DNA of 64,000 nucleotides from Thalassococcus_A lentus (GTDB lineage Bacteria > Pseudomonadota > Alphaproteobacteria > Rhodobacterales > Rhodobacteraceae). Both the position numbers and the translations under genes were made by a program. The notes below the pieces were generated by a model, which was given only the letters and a program-made list of their open reading frames with translations, made no database searches and was not told the DNA's origin. This document shows positions 8,772-18,512 of this stretch, piece after piece; the first letter of the stretch is position 1, and each line of letters begins with the position of its first letter. The stretch covers positions 620,001-684,000 of the forward strand of contig NZ_JAQIOY010000002.1 in the NCBI RefSeq assembly GCF_028023555.1, read 5' to 3'.

Positions 8772-10619
8772 ATGTTGCGCATTGAATCCATAAACTACTC
8801 GGTCGAAGGCCGCCCTTTGTTCGAAGAGGCCTCTGCCACCATCCCGGATGGTCACAAGGTCGGGCTCGTCGGGCCCAATGGCGCGGGGAAAACCACGCTG
8901 TTCCGTCTGATCAAGGGCGACCTGACACTGGACGGCGGCAGCATCACCCTGCCCTCCCGCGCGAGAATCGGCGGGGTCGCTCAGGAAGTGGCCGCTTCGG
9001 ACACCTCGCTGATCGATACGGTGCTTGAGGCCGATGTGGAACGCGATGCGCTGATGCGCGAATCCGAAACCGCCACGGGCGAACGCATGGCCGAGGTGCA
9101 AACCCGGCTTGCCGATATCGACGCCTGGAGCGCCGAAGCCCGCGCGGCTACGATTCTCAAGGGTTTGGGGTTTGACGACGCCGAACAGCGCATGCCCTGC
9201 TCTGCCTTTTCCGGAGGTTGGCGGATGCGCGTGGCGCTGGCCGGGGTGCTTTTTGCTCAGCCTGATCTGCTGCTGCTGGACGAGCCGACCAACTATCTCG
9301 ATCTCGAAGGCGCGCTCTGGCTGGAAAGCTATCTGGCCAGATACCCGCACACCGTGATCGTGATCAGCCACGACCGCGGCCTGCTCAACCGCGCAGTTGG
9401 CAGCATTCTGCATCTCGAGGACCGCAAGCTGACCTACTACGGCGTGCCCTACGACGGCTTTGCCAAACAGCGTGCGGAACGCCGCGCGCAGCTGACCGCC
9501 ACCGCTCGAAAGCAACAAGAGCGGCGCGCGCACCTGCAAGGCTTTGTCGATCGGTTCCGCGCCAAGGCCAGCAAGGCCAAGCAGGCGCAGGCGCGTCTGA
9601 AGATGATCGAACGCATGGATATGGTCACACCTCCGGAAGAGGCGGCCAAACGGGTGTTCAAATTTCCACAACCGGATGAGCTGTCACCGCCCATCATCAA
9701 TATCGAGGGTGGCTCAACCGGCTATGGCGAAACCGTCATTCTGAACCGGCTTAACCTGCGGATCGATCAGGATGATCGCATCGCGCTGCTTGGCAAGAAC
9801 GGTCAGGGCAAATCGACTCTGTCCAAGTTGCTCTCGGACCGCCTGCCCCTGATCGAAGGGCGTATGGGGCGCTCTTCGAAACTGCGGATCGGCTATTTCG
9901 CACAGCATCAGGTGGATGAGCTTTATCTGGACGAAACGCCTTTGCAGCATCTTCAGCGGGAACGGCCGGACACGCCGCCTGCCAAACTGCGCGCCACATT
10001 GGCGGGCTTTGGCCTGCAAGCAGCACAAAGCGACACCGAAGTTGCACGGCTCTCGGGCGGACAAAAAGCGCGTCTTTCCCTGTTGCTCGCTACATTGGAC
10101 GCGCCGCATCTGCTGATCCTTGACGAGCCGACGAACCACCTCGACATCGAATCCCGCGAAGCACTGGTCGAAGCGCTGACCGCCTATTCCGGCGCTGTGA
10201 TCCTCGTCAGTCACGACATGCACCTGCTGTCGATGGTGGCTGATCGGCTTTGGCTGGTCTCGGGCGGCACCGTGCGCCCCTACGAAGAAGATCTGGATGC
10301 CTATCGCAGTATGCTGCTGACCCCGGACAAGCCGGTGAAACCAGCAAAAGCGGACAAACCCAAACCGGCCCGGCCATCGCGCGATCAGATTCTCGAAATG
10401 CGTAGCGAGGTTCGCAAATGCGAGGCGCGCGTGGAAAAGATCGAAGAAATGCGCGACAAACTGGCCAAGAAACTGGCTGACCCTGCTCTTTACGAAGACA
10501 CGCGCGTGGGTGAGTTGGCAACCTGGAACCGCAAATACGCCGAAGTGATGGAAGGGCTGGGCAAAGCCGAAAGCCTCTGGGAAGCCGCCGTAGAGCGGCT
10601 GGAGAAGGCAGAAGGATGA
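8772..10619 (+). CDS. ABC-F family ATPase (soluble twin ATP-binding cassette protein)
   Basis: 615 residues with two ATP-binding cassettes and no membrane segments. Cassette 1: Walker A GPNGAGKTT at about 34-42, signature FSGGW, Walker B LLLLDEPTNYLD. Cassette 2: Walker A GKNGQGKST at about 340, signature LSGGQ, Walker B LLILDEPTNHLD. The linker between them (around residues 235-300) is rich in K, R, A and Q, as in the P-site tRNA-interaction motif of the family, and the C-terminus (about 525-615) is a charged coiled coil. ABC-F proteins act on ribosomes or DNA; the layout is nearest to YheS/Uup-type members, but the exact subfamily was not resolved. Divergent from the MFS gene, codirectional with marC. 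Confidence 0.9.
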   Translation: MLRIESINYSVEGRPLFEEASATIPDGHKVGLVGPNGAGKTTLFRLIKGDLTLDGGSITLPSRARIGGVAQEVAASDTSLIDTVLEADVERDALMRESETATGERMAEVQTRLADIDAWSAEARAATILKGLGFDDAEQRMPCSAFSGGWRMRVALAGVLFAQPDLLLLDEPTNYLDLEGALWLESYLARYPHTVIVISHDRGLLNRAVGSILHLEDRKLTYYGVPYDGFAKQRAERRAQLTATARKQQERRAHLQGFVDRFRAKASKAKQAQARLKMIERMDMVTPPEEAAKRVFKFPQPDELSPPIINIEGGSTGYGETVILNRLNLRIDQDDRIALLGKNGQGKSTLSKLLSDRLPLIEGRMGRSSKLRIGYFAQHQVDELYLDETPLQHLQRERPDTPPAKLRATLAGFGLQAAQSDTEVARLSGGQKARLSLLLATLDAPHLLILDEPTNHLDIESREALVEALTAYSGAVILVSHDMHLLSMVADRLWLVSGGTVRPYEEDLDAYRSMLLTPDKPVKPAKADKPKPARPSRDQILEMRSEVRKCEARVEKIEEMRDKLAKKLADPALYEDTRVGELATWNRKYAEVMEGLGKAESLWEAAVERLEKAEG

Positions 10620-10669
10620 TGCATCAGCCCGATCTGGACAGCCGGCATTCGAGTCGATAGCCCTGCCCT

Positions 10670-11293
10670 ATGGACGCAGCATTTTTCATAACGGCCTTTG
10701 CAACGCTCTTTGTTGTCATTGACCCCATCGGCCTGACGCCGATGTTCATCGCATTGACGCAAGGCAGTGATGCGGCACACCGGCGTGCGGTTGCCATTCG
10801 TGCCTGCGTGATTTCCTTTATCGTCCTGACACTGTTTGCATTTTTCGGCGAGGCCGTTCTCGGCTTTATCGGGATCGGCATGCCTGCGTTCCGGATTGCA
10901 GGCGGCATTTTGTTGTTCCTGACCGCGCTCGACATGCTGTTTGAACGGCGCACCAAACGGCGCGAAGACCAAAGTGAAGCCGAAGAATTCCCCGACCCAT
11001 CCGTATTTCCTATGGCTATCCCGCTGATCGCGGGTCCCGGCGCGATTGCGTCGATCATCCTTTTGGCTGGCGACGCACAGGATATCACACAGCAACTGGG
11101 TGTGCTGGCGGTCATGGGCTTTGTTGTGCTGATCGCGCTGTTGCTGTTCCTGACGGCCGGACCCATCGAACGCGGGCTTGGACGAACGGGCATCACCGTG
11201 GTCACCCGCCTGCTGGGCATGTTGCTGGCGGCGCTTTCGGTCCAGTTTGTGCTGGACGGTCTGCGCGACTTTGGTCTGTCCGCACTGGGCTGA
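10670..11293 (+). CDS. MarC family integral membrane protein
   Basis: 207 residues, with six hydrophobic segments. The N-terminus FITAFATLFVVIDPIGLTPMFIALTQG and the central PLIAGPGAIASIILL are the hallmark conserved blocks of the MarC (UPF0056) family. Its molecular function is not established; E. coli MarC was once linked to multiple antibiotic resistance but this has not held up. It follows the ABC-F gene by 50 bases and precedes the aspartic protease gene, all on the same strand. Start ATG 10670 matches the family N-terminus; no clear Shine-Dalgarno. Confidence 0.9.
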   Translation: MDAAFFITAFATLFVVIDPIGLTPMFIALTQGSDAAHRRAVAIRACVISFIVLTLFAFFGEAVLGFIGIGMPAFRIAGGILLFLTALDMLFERRTKRREDQSEAEEFPDPSVFPMAIPLIAGPGAIASIILLAGDAQDITQQLGVLAVMGFVVLIALLLFLTAGPIERGLGRTGITVVTRLLGMLLAALSVQFVLDGLRDFGLSALG

Positions 11294-11363
11294 GCCTTGC
11301 ACCAAGGGCTGGCAATCGCGCGCCCGGTTCATACATTGAGCACAGGACAACACAGGATCACCC

Positions 11364-11945
11364 ATGGACTCTTTCGAAGTTGGAAACCTGATTTATCTGG
11401 TGCTCTTGGCATCGGTGCTGGGGTTTTGGTTCTTTGTTCAGAACCGCGACAGCCTGTCCACCAAAGTCAAACAGGCCGCCGCCTGGGGTTTTATCATTCT
11501 GGGAACCATCGCGGTGGTCGGACTGTGGGAGGACATTTCGCGCACCGTCACCCAAAGACAGGTCGCCTTTGTCGAGGATGGGCGGATCGAACTGCCCCGG
11601 AACCCGGACGGACATTATTATGCGACCGTCGATCTGAACGGCGCGCCCGTACGCTTTGTGGTCGACACTGGCGCAACCTCGGTGGTTCTGACCCGTCAGG
11701 ATGCGGAACGGGCCGGTCTGGACGAAGCCAGCTTGGTGTTCTTCTCCGAAGCCATGACAGCCAACGGGATCGTCCGCACCGCGCCGGTGACCCTGAAAGA
11801 GGTCGGCTTTGGCCCGTTCACCGATCAGGGCGTTCGCGCCTATGTGAACGAAGGACGCATGGATCAATCGTTGCTCGGGATGTCTTATTTGCAGCGCTTC
11901 GACCGGATCGAGATATCCGGCGACCGGTTGGTTCTGGAGCGCTAA
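11364..11945 (+). CDS. Membrane-anchored retropepsin-like aspartic protease (TIGR02281 type)
   Basis: 193 residues. Two hydrophobic segments (about 9-25 and 40-54) anchor the protein; the rest should be periplasmic. Catalytic motif VVDTGATSVVLT with Asp101, the single DTGA motif of clan AA proteases that work as dimers. A second family block, GMSYLQRFDRIEISGDRLVL, ends the protein. The length and architecture fit the TIGR02281 clan AA proteases of proteobacteria, whose substrates are unknown. Same strand as marC, 70 bases downstream. Confidence 0.85.
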   Translation: MDSFEVGNLIYLVLLASVLGFWFFVQNRDSLSTKVKQAAAWGFIILGTIAVVGLWEDISRTVTQRQVAFVEDGRIELPRNPDGHYYATVDLNGAPVRFVVDTGATSVVLTRQDAERAGLDEASLVFFSEAMTANGIVRTAPVTLKEVGFGPFTDQGVRAYVNEGRMDQSLLGMSYLQRFDRIEISGDRLVLER

Positions 11946-12014
11946 GACCGGTTCCGCGTTCTTCCGCTCTTGGCCATGTGTACTCCAAGAACCCAAGAAA
12001 AAATGGGCCGACGC

Positions 12015-12485
12015 TCAGCCGCTGGCTGCATCGGATTCGGCTTTCTTTTCCCATCGTCCGGATTCCTCTGACCAATATTGCGCGGCGCAGCCCGCGGTGG
12101 TCAGGGCTTTCCACTGGCCGCGCGCACGATCCAGAGCCTCTGGATCATGACCGTCAAACAGCACACAAACCCGCTCCATCGCGTTGACGTCCTCGGCCGA
12201 AATATCGGCACCGTCCACGCTCATCAGGCAGGACGGATCATTGGCCGCGGCCCCTGTTGTCAACAGGATCGGCTGGTCCGCGTCATGCGGACCCCCGGCC
12301 AGACCGTGGGGCAAGAACCCATCCTCCGGCGACAGCCACAACTGCTGATCCAGCCATTCCAGTCGTGCAGCTTCCGTGCCGCGCACTGCCACCCGCCACC
12401 CTGCCGCCAGCGATTTTTCCAGCAGCAGGGGCAATGTGACTTCGAGCGGTGCTCGCGTCAGGTGGTAGAAATACGCCGCGCCCAA
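12015..12485 (-). CDS. holC: DNA polymerase III subunit chi
   Basis: 156 residues. The N-terminus GAAYFYHLTRAPLEVTLPLLLEKSL and central WLSPEDGFLPHG are typical of alphaproteobacterial HolC, the clamp-loader subunit that contacts single-stranded DNA-binding protein. The start is TTG 12485, just 3 bases after the pepA stop (TAA 12491-12489), so translation is very probably coupled to pepA; no ATG fits the conserved N-terminus. The pepA-holC order is common in proteobacteria. Confidence 0.88.
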   Translation of the reverse strand: MGAAYFYHLTRAPLEVTLPLLLEKSLAAGWRVAVRGTEAARLEWLDQQLWLSPEDGFLPHGLAGGPHDADQPILLTTGAAANDPSCLMSVDGADISAEDVNAMERVCVLFDGHDPEALDRARGQWKALTTAGCAAQYWSEESGRWEKKAESDAASG

Positions 12486-12488
12486 AGG

Positions 12489-13955
12489 TTATTCGCCCTC
12501 GAACTTGTCGCGAACCAAACGATCAAGCGCCATAACCCCCCAGCCGGTGGCGCCCTTGGGCGCCAGATCCGTTGGTTTGGTCACTTGGGCCACGCCGGCA
12601 ATATCGAGGTGAATCCACGGCATGCCATCCTGAACAAACCGCTGCAGGAACTGCGCAGCGGTAATCGATCCGGCAGGCCGTCCGCCCACATTCTTCATGT
12701 CGGCCTTCTGGCTCTTGAGCATATCGTCATAAGCTTTGCCCAATGGCAGGCGCCAGGCGCCTTCGCCTTCGGCATTGGCCGCCTTTAGGAAGTCGCCTGC
12801 AAAACCATCGTCATTGGCAAAGACGGCTGCGTTTTCATGGCCCAGCGCGATGATGCAAGCCCCGGTCAGGGTCGCCAGATCGACCATGGCGGCAGGTTTT
12901 TCGTTTTCCTGCGCGTGCCACATTACATCGGCCAGAACCAACCGGCCTTCGGCGTCGGTGTTGATCACTTCGATCGTGTCACCCTTCATGGACGTGACGA
13001 TGTCACCGGGGCGCGTTGCATTGCCCGATGGCATGTTCTCAACGAGACCGACAAGACCCACCACATTGGCCTTGGCCTTGCGCATTGCCAGCGTCTTCAT
13101 CACGCCAGAGACCACGCCTGCGCCGCCCATATCCATGGTCATGTCTTCCATGCCGCCCGCCGGTTTCAGGCTGATGCCGCCAGTATCAAAGACAACCCCC
13201 TTGCCAATCAGAGCCAAAGGCGCGCCCGTACCGCCGTTCCAGCGCATGATCACAACCTTGGACGGGCTGTCGGACCCCTGCCCGACACACAACAGCGACC
13301 CCATACCCAGCTTTTCCAGCTCCGGCTCGTCCAGCACTTCGACTTCGACACCCAGATCACGCAGCGCTTCGAGGCGCGTGGCAAATTCGGTGGTGGTCAG
13401 CACGTTGGCCGGCTCGGACACCAGATCGCGGGTAAAGAAGACCCCTTCAGCCACCGCGCGCCCGGCGACAAAAGCCTGCGTGGCTTCATCAGGTTTCGCA
13501 CAAGCAAACAAGGCAGCCCCCGAAGAATCCGCCTGCTTGCTCTTGCGCGCGTCAAATCCATAACCGCGCAGGGCCAGCCCCAGAGCAACTTCGTCGGCGC
13601 GTGTGGTATTGCCCTGAGCGATCAGGACTTTGCGCGATCCGGATTGAATCGCAATCGTGGCACCTGCCTTGCGGGCATCCTGAACAGCCGGGCGGCGTTC
13701 CAGTTTCACAAGGCAGAGTTTGTCCGCCGCCATACCAACCGGATAGTCCAGCACCACGGCTTCGGACTGGCTCAAATCCTCCCAAGCCTTGGAATCGAGC
13801 GCGCGCTGTACTGCCCCCTTGGTCAAACGATTCAGCCTGCGCGCAGCTGGGCTCATGGTTTTTTCGGCGTTGATCGGAATGGCCACGCAGCCTTCGGCTG
13901 TCGCCAGTGAATCCAGATCCAATTCGGCAAATGTAATGTCGCGCAGGTCGGTCAT
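12489..13955 (-). CDS. pepA: Leucyl aminopeptidase (M17)
   Basis: 488 residues, normal for M17 cytosol aminopeptidases that remove N-terminal residues from peptides with two divalent metals. Metal and active-site blocks visible: GKGVVFDTGGISLKPAGGM, MDMGGAG, and the signature NTDAEGRLVLAD. The first 160 residues are the variable N-terminal domain. ATG 13955 is preceded by AGAGGA at 6 bases; a longer upstream frame lacks support. It is the first gene of the pepA-holC pair and is divergent from lptF, with 131 bases between. Confidence 0.95.
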   Translation of the reverse strand: MTDLRDITFAELDLDSLATAEGCVAIPINAEKTMSPAARRLNRLTKGAVQRALDSKAWEDLSQSEAVVLDYPVGMAADKLCLVKLERRPAVQDARKAGATIAIQSGSRKVLIAQGNTTRADEVALGLALRGYGFDARKSKQADSSGAALFACAKPDEATQAFVAGRAVAEGVFFTRDLVSEPANVLTTTEFATRLEALRDLGVEVEVLDEPELEKLGMGSLLCVGQGSDSPSKVVIMRWNGGTGAPLALIGKGVVFDTGGISLKPAGGMEDMTMDMGGAGVVSGVMKTLAMRKAKANVVGLVGLVENMPSGNATRPGDIVTSMKGDTIEVINTDAEGRLVLADVMWHAQENEKPAAMVDLATLTGACIIALGHENAAVFANDDGFAGDFLKAANAEGEGAWRLPLGKAYDDMLKSQKADMKNVGGRPAGSITAAQFLQRFVQDGMPWIHLDIAGVAQVTKPTDLAPKGATGWGVMALDRLVRDKFEGE

Positions 13956-14086
13956 GCGTAATCCTCTAAGCTGATCCTTGCCAAGAGTTAGTCCGACCCG
14001 CCCCCAATGACCAGAGCCGCCTTTCCCCGCCGGTCGTGATCGGCTAGTGTTCAGGCACAACATCTGGTTCTGGGGGGACCGTCACA

Positions 14087-15229
14087 GTGCAACGATTCGA
14101 CAGATATATGCTGTCGCAACTCATGGTATTGTTCGGGTTCTTTGCCCTCGTTCTGGTGTCCGTCTATTGGGTCAACCGGGCTGTGGTGCTGTTTGATCGT
14201 TTAATCGCGGATGGCCACACCGCAGGTGTGTTTCTGGAATTCACCGCGCTGTCCCTGCCTTCGGTTATCGCCTTGGTCCTGCCCATGGCCGCCTTTGCCG
14301 CAGCGGTCTATGTCACGCACCGGCTGTCAGGCGATTCAGAACTGACCGTGGTGCGATCCGTTGGCTATTCACCCTGGCGTCTGGCGCGACCGATCCTTGC
14401 CTTCGGAATATTGATCAGTCTGATGGGCAGCATTCTGGCCCATGTGCTGGTGCCCGCATCGCTGGAACAGCTGCGTCTGCGCGAACAGGAAATCTCCAGC
14501 TCGGTCAGTGCCCGGTTGTTGCGCGAAGGCGCGTTCCTACACCCGGCCAAGGGCATTACCTTCTACATCCGGGAAATCACCGAGACCGGCGAATTGCGGG
14601 ATGTTCTGTTGTCGGACCGGCGGCAGGAAAAGCGCGAGGTCATCTACACCGCCGACCGGGCCTTTCTGCTGCGTGACGATGAAGGCCCGAAACTGGTCAT
14701 GCTGACCGGAATGGCGCAGACGCTGGAAATCGAATCCCAGCGTTTGTCGACCACGAATTTCTCGGATCTCAGCTACGATATTTCCGCACTGGTGCAGCCT
14801 GGCAAACCAAAACGGCGCAAGCTCGAGTATATCCCCACGCTTGAGTTGCTGGGTCAGACAGATGCCATCGCACAGGAGAGCAAGAAAGACCCAGGCGAAG
14901 TGCTGCAGGAAGCGCATGAACGGTTCCAGTTGCCTTTGCTCAGCATTGTTGCAGCGCTGATCGGGTTTTCGGCCCTCATCAGCGGCAGCTATTCACGGCT
15001 GGGCGCGACCCGGCAGATCGTCGGTGCGATTTTTCTTTTGGTGCTTATCAAACTCGTGGAAAGCGCTGTTTCTGATCCGGTCAGAGGCAACCCGGCGCTT
15101 TGGCCGCTGGTTTATCTGCCCAGCGTCGTGGGGCTGTCGATTGTCTGGGTTCTGCTGATGCGGGCGGCCCGGCCTTTCCGCCCGCGCAAGTCCAAGCCGG
15201 ACCTGTCCGAGCAGGAGGCGCCTGCATGA
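14087..15229 (+). CDS. lptF: LPS export ABC transporter permease LptF
   Basis: 380 residues, with transmembrane segments near both ends (three at about 10-120 and three at about 280-365) surrounding a periplasmic beta-jellyroll region, the LptF/LptG layout. LptF with LptG forms the inner-membrane channel that, driven by LptB, pulls lipopolysaccharide out of the membrane and onto the LptC-LptA bridge. Start GTG 14087 has GGGGGGA 9 bases upstream. The stop overlaps the lptG start (ATGA), and lptD follows, so the whole set is an operon. Confidence 0.95.
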   Translation: MQRFDRYMLSQLMVLFGFFALVLVSVYWVNRAVVLFDRLIADGHTAGVFLEFTALSLPSVIALVLPMAAFAAAVYVTHRLSGDSELTVVRSVGYSPWRLARPILAFGILISLMGSILAHVLVPASLEQLRLREQEISSSVSARLLREGAFLHPAKGITFYIREITETGELRDVLLSDRRQEKREVIYTADRAFLLRDDEGPKLVMLTGMAQTLEIESQRLSTTNFSDLSYDISALVQPGKPKRRKLEYIPTLELLGQTDAIAQESKKDPGEVLQEAHERFQLPLLSIVAALIGFSALISGSYSRLGATRQIVGAIFLLVLIKLVESAVSDPVRGNPALWPLVYLPSVVGLSIVWVLLMRAARPFRPRKSKPDLSEQEAPA

Positions 15230-16320
15230 TCCTGCATTTCTATTTTGCGCGCCGGTTCCTTTGGCTCTTTCTGGGGCTCTTTGCCGTCTTTGGCATTTTT
15301 CAGGGTCTGCTCGATCTGGTCGAGGAATTGCGCAGCCTGCCCGATGGCGTCAGCTTTGCGCAGGTCCTGCAGCTTGTCGGGTTGAAGCTTCCCGAAGGAC
15401 TCTATCAGATTTTGCCGCTGGTTATGATCCTGTCCACCATTGCGTTGTTTTTGGGTCTTGCCCGGTCGTCCGAGCTGGTCGTGGCGCGGGCGTCGGGCCG
15501 ATCAGGGCTGGCGGTGCTTGTGGCCCCTGTGATGGTTGCTGCGTTGATCGGGGCGATGGCAGTGGCCGTGATGAACCCCATCGTGGCCGCAACCTCCAAA
15601 CGCTATGCTGATCTGCGCGAAAGCTATCGCTCGGGCGAAGCATCGGTCCTGTCCATCGGAGCCGAAGGTCTGTGGCTTAGACAAGGCGGCCCCGAGGGGC
15701 AAAGCGTGATCCACGCCCAGCGCGCCAGTACAGACGCGACCGTTCTGTTTGATGTCAGCTTTGTCACCTATGCGCCCAACGGCGGCCCCGCGCAGCGTAT
15801 CACCGCACGCGAAGCCAGACTGGAAGACGGCGCATGGCTGCTGCACCAAGCCAAAGCCTGGCCATTGGCTGCCGGGTTGAACCCCGAAGTTGGGGCCAAA
15901 AACCATGCGTCACTGCGATTGCCCTCGACGCTGACCCAAGACAGCATTCGCGACCGTTTCGGACGTCCCTCGGCGATAGCCATCTGGGATCTGCCGGCCT
16001 TTATCAATGAGCTGTCCGACGCCGGCTTTTCCGCCCGGCGCCACGTTGTCTGGTATCAGATGGAGCTGGCGCGTCCGGTCTTTTTGATGGCCATGGTTCT
16101 GATTGGTGCGGGTTTCACGATGCGGCCCACCCGGTTGGGCCGAACCGGTCTGGCGGTTTTGTCTGCGGTGCTGCTCGGCTTTGGGCTCTACTATGTGCGG
16201 AATTTCGCTCAAATCCTTGGGGAAAACGGGCAATTGGCACCGTTTATCGCCGCTTGGGTCCCGCCGCTTGCATCGGTGCTCTTGGCCTTGGGGCTTGTGC
16301 TGCATATGGAGGATGGATGA
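15226..16320 (+). CDS. lptG: LPS export ABC transporter permease LptG
   Basis: 364 residues from ATG 15226, which overlaps the lptF TGA in an ATGA, indicating translational coupling. Begins ILHFYFARRFLWLFLGLFAVFGIFQGLLDLVEELR, typical of LptG, with three N-terminal and three C-terminal membrane segments and a periplasmic middle. Partner of LptF in the inner-membrane LPS extractor. The sequence upstream of 15226 in the same frame belongs to lptF and is not part of the protein. Its stop TGA (16318-16320) overlaps the lptD start. Confidence 0.95.
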   Translation: MILHFYFARRFLWLFLGLFAVFGIFQGLLDLVEELRSLPDGVSFAQVLQLVGLKLPEGLYQILPLVMILSTIALFLGLARSSELVVARASGRSGLAVLVAPVMVAALIGAMAVAVMNPIVAATSKRYADLRESYRSGEASVLSIGAEGLWLRQGGPEGQSVIHAQRASTDATVLFDVSFVTYAPNGGPAQRITAREARLEDGAWLLHQAKAWPLAAGLNPEVGAKNHASLRLPSTLTQDSIRDRFGRPSAIAIWDLPAFINELSDAGFSARRHVVWYQMELARPVFLMAMVLIGAGFTMRPTRLGRTGLAVLSAVLLGFGLYYVRNFAQILGENGQLAPFIAAWVPPLASVLLALGLVLHMEDG

Positions 16321-18512
16321 TGTCTGCTGCTGTCCTTTTGCGTTTTTGTGTTTTGGTTCTGACGGCCGCTTTGATTGGCACCGTTTCGGTGCAACCTGCC
16401 TTCGCACAGGACAGTACGGCAGAACAAACGCAGGATGATCCCGCGCTGCTTGTGGCCGACGAAGTCTTTGTCGAAAACGAAGAACGCCTCGTGGCCTCGG
16501 GCAATGTCGAGGCGCTTCAGGGTGGAATCCGGCTCAGCGCAACGCGCATCATCTATGACCGCAGCACCGACACCCTGATTATCGAAGGTCCGATCCGGAT
16601 CACGGATGCAGATGGCAATGTCATCCTAGCCGATGAAGCCACGCTGGATCAGGGGTTCCGTAACGGGTTGCTGAAAGGCGCGCGTCTGGTTCTGGATCAG
16701 CAGTTGCAGCTGGCGTCGGTCGAGGCGCGCCGCGTCGATGGCCGCTACACCCAACTGAGCCGCGTGGCCGTCACGTCCTGTCAGGTCTGCGGGCACAACG
16801 CCACACCGCTGTGGCAGATCCGCGCCAAGCGCGTTGTTCACGATCAGGTGGAACGGCAACTCTATTTTGACGAAGCGCAGTTCCGGGTTCTCGACGTGCC
16901 CGTTTTCTACCTGCCCCACCTGCGCCTGCCCGATCCGACGCTCAAGCGCGCACGCGGTTTCCTGATCCCCACGTTCCACAGCTCGACCCTGCTCGGCTTT
17001 GGGATCAAGGTGCCCTACTTCATTCCGATTGGCCGCCATCAGGATCTGACGCTGACCCCGCATCTTTCGACCAAGGCGCGGTCCCTCGGCTATCGCTACC
17101 GCAGGGCCTTTGCCTATGGTGATCTGGAAATAAACGGCGCGATCAGCAGCGATACGCTGAAACCCGGCGAAGCGCGCGGCTATCTTTTTGCCGAAGGCGC
17201 GTTTCGTCTGCCCCGCGATTTCAAGCTGGACTTCGATCTGAAGCTGACCTCCGACGCCTCATATCTGAACGACTACGACATTACCGGCGCTGACCGCCTG
17301 AGCAGCACCGTCGATTTGCGGCGTGTGCGCCGCGATGAGCTGATTACCGCAAGCCTGGTGCATTATGAGTCGCTTCGGGATTTTGAAGACAACGACACGC
17401 AACCAACCATCATTGGCGATGCCGCGATCGAGCGGCGGTTTTTCCCGGCTGCGCTGGGCGGCGAACTGCGCCTGTCAGCAGCTGTGCATGGGCACTACCG
17501 GTATTCCTCTATCCCCTTTGACAGCGCGGATGCTGATCTGGATGTGGACGGCCGCGACGTCGGGCGCATCAGTGCCGAAGCATCATGGCGCAAACGCTGG
17601 ACATTGGCAGGCGGTATCCGCGCGGGCGTGACCACGAACCTCTGGCTCGACCGGCACATGACCTTTCAGGACAACACCTCGGTGCGCGATGTGGCGCGGG
17701 CCACCCACGGCGTGGCTGTAGAACTGCGCTGGCCATGGGAACGCACCGGACCACGCGGCCAGCGCACCGTGATCGAACCGCTGCTGCAACTGGGCTATGT
17801 CAGCGGACAGCGTCCGGGCAATCCCAACGACGAAAGCACCCGGGTCGAATTTGACGAAGGCAACTTGCTCAGCCTGTCCCGTTTCCCCGCTGCCGACAGA
17901 CGCGAACACGGAGGCACCGTTGCTGCTGGCCTGCGCTGGATGCACCAAGCCCCCGACGGCTGGAGCGCCGCATTGACGATCGGACGGATCTGGCGGGAGA
18001 CGGCCGATACAGAATTCACCCGCTCGTCCGGGCTACAGGGCACGGCGTCTGACTGGCTTGTGGCCGGACGCTTCGCGCATCAGAACGGTCTGACCCTTTC
18101 GGCGCGCGGCCTTCTGGACGATCAGGCCCGGTTTTCCAAGGCCGAGGCCCGTGCCGGTTGGTCTAACAATCGCATGGATCTGGGCGCATCCTACGTTCTG
18201 CTTGTGACTGATCCGGACGAAGACCGGCTTGAGGCACAGTCGGAATGGTCCTTTGACGGCGAATACCGCATCAGTCAGCATTGGAGCACTTCGACCTCGT
18301 GGCGCTACGATCTGGTCGACAGGCGGCTTGACCGCGTAGGCTTGGGCCTGCAATACCAAAACGAATGCGTTCAGGTTGATTTCGGCGCGACCCGCAAGTT
18401 TGCGTCGTCCAGCAATCTAGAGCCATCCACCGATTTCGACCTGACTGTCGCATTGAAAGGTTTTTCGACCGGCGGCAGCGCCAAGGAGTTTCGACGCACA
18501 TGCCAGCATTGA
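16320..18512 (+). CDS. lptD: LPS assembly outer-membrane protein LptD
   Basis: 730 residues. An N-terminal signal peptide ends near AFAQ-D (residue 32). An LptA-like periplasmic domain (about 45-200; LVASGNVEALQGGIRLSATRIIYDR) is followed by a long C-terminal beta-barrel. LptD with LptE inserts lipopolysaccharide into the outer leaflet. Cysteines in VTSCQVCG and NECVQVDF and the terminal CQH could form the disulfides that LptD needs, which is inference. ATG 16320 is selected because GGAGG at 16308-16312 lies 7 bases before it; ATG 16317 is too close. Overlaps lptG by 1 base and surA by 13 bases. Confidence 0.93.
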   Translation: MSAAVLLRFCVLVLTAALIGTVSVQPAFAQDSTAEQTQDDPALLVADEVFVENEERLVASGNVEALQGGIRLSATRIIYDRSTDTLIIEGPIRITDADGNVILADEATLDQGFRNGLLKGARLVLDQQLQLASVEARRVDGRYTQLSRVAVTSCQVCGHNATPLWQIRAKRVVHDQVERQLYFDEAQFRVLDVPVFYLPHLRLPDPTLKRARGFLIPTFHSSTLLGFGIKVPYFIPIGRHQDLTLTPHLSTKARSLGYRYRRAFAYGDLEINGAISSDTLKPGEARGYLFAEGAFRLPRDFKLDFDLKLTSDASYLNDYDITGADRLSSTVDLRRVRRDELITASLVHYESLRDFEDNDTQPTIIGDAAIERRFFPAALGGELRLSAAVHGHYRYSSIPFDSADADLDVDGRDVGRISAEASWRKRWTLAGGIRAGVTTNLWLDRHMTFQDNTSVRDVARATHGVAVELRWPWERTGPRGQRTVIEPLLQLGYVSGQRPGNPNDESTRVEFDEGNLLSLSRFPAADRREHGGTVAAGLRWMHQAPDGWSAALTIGRIWRETADTEFTRSSGLQGTASDWLVAGRFAHQNGLTLSARGLLDDQARFSKAEARAGWSNNRMDLGASYVLLVTDPDEDRLEAQSEWSFDGEYRISQHWSTSTSWRYDLVDRRLDRVGLGLQYQNECVQVDFGATRKFASSSNLEPSTDFDLTVALKGFSTGGSAKEFRRTCQH

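Noticed and set aside
7545..9671. 708-residue open frame joining the MFS protein to sequence antisense to the ABC-F gene
   Set aside because: The extra 300 residues lie opposite a strongly supported ABC-F gene, contain no domain, and the MFS N-terminus starts normally at 8726.
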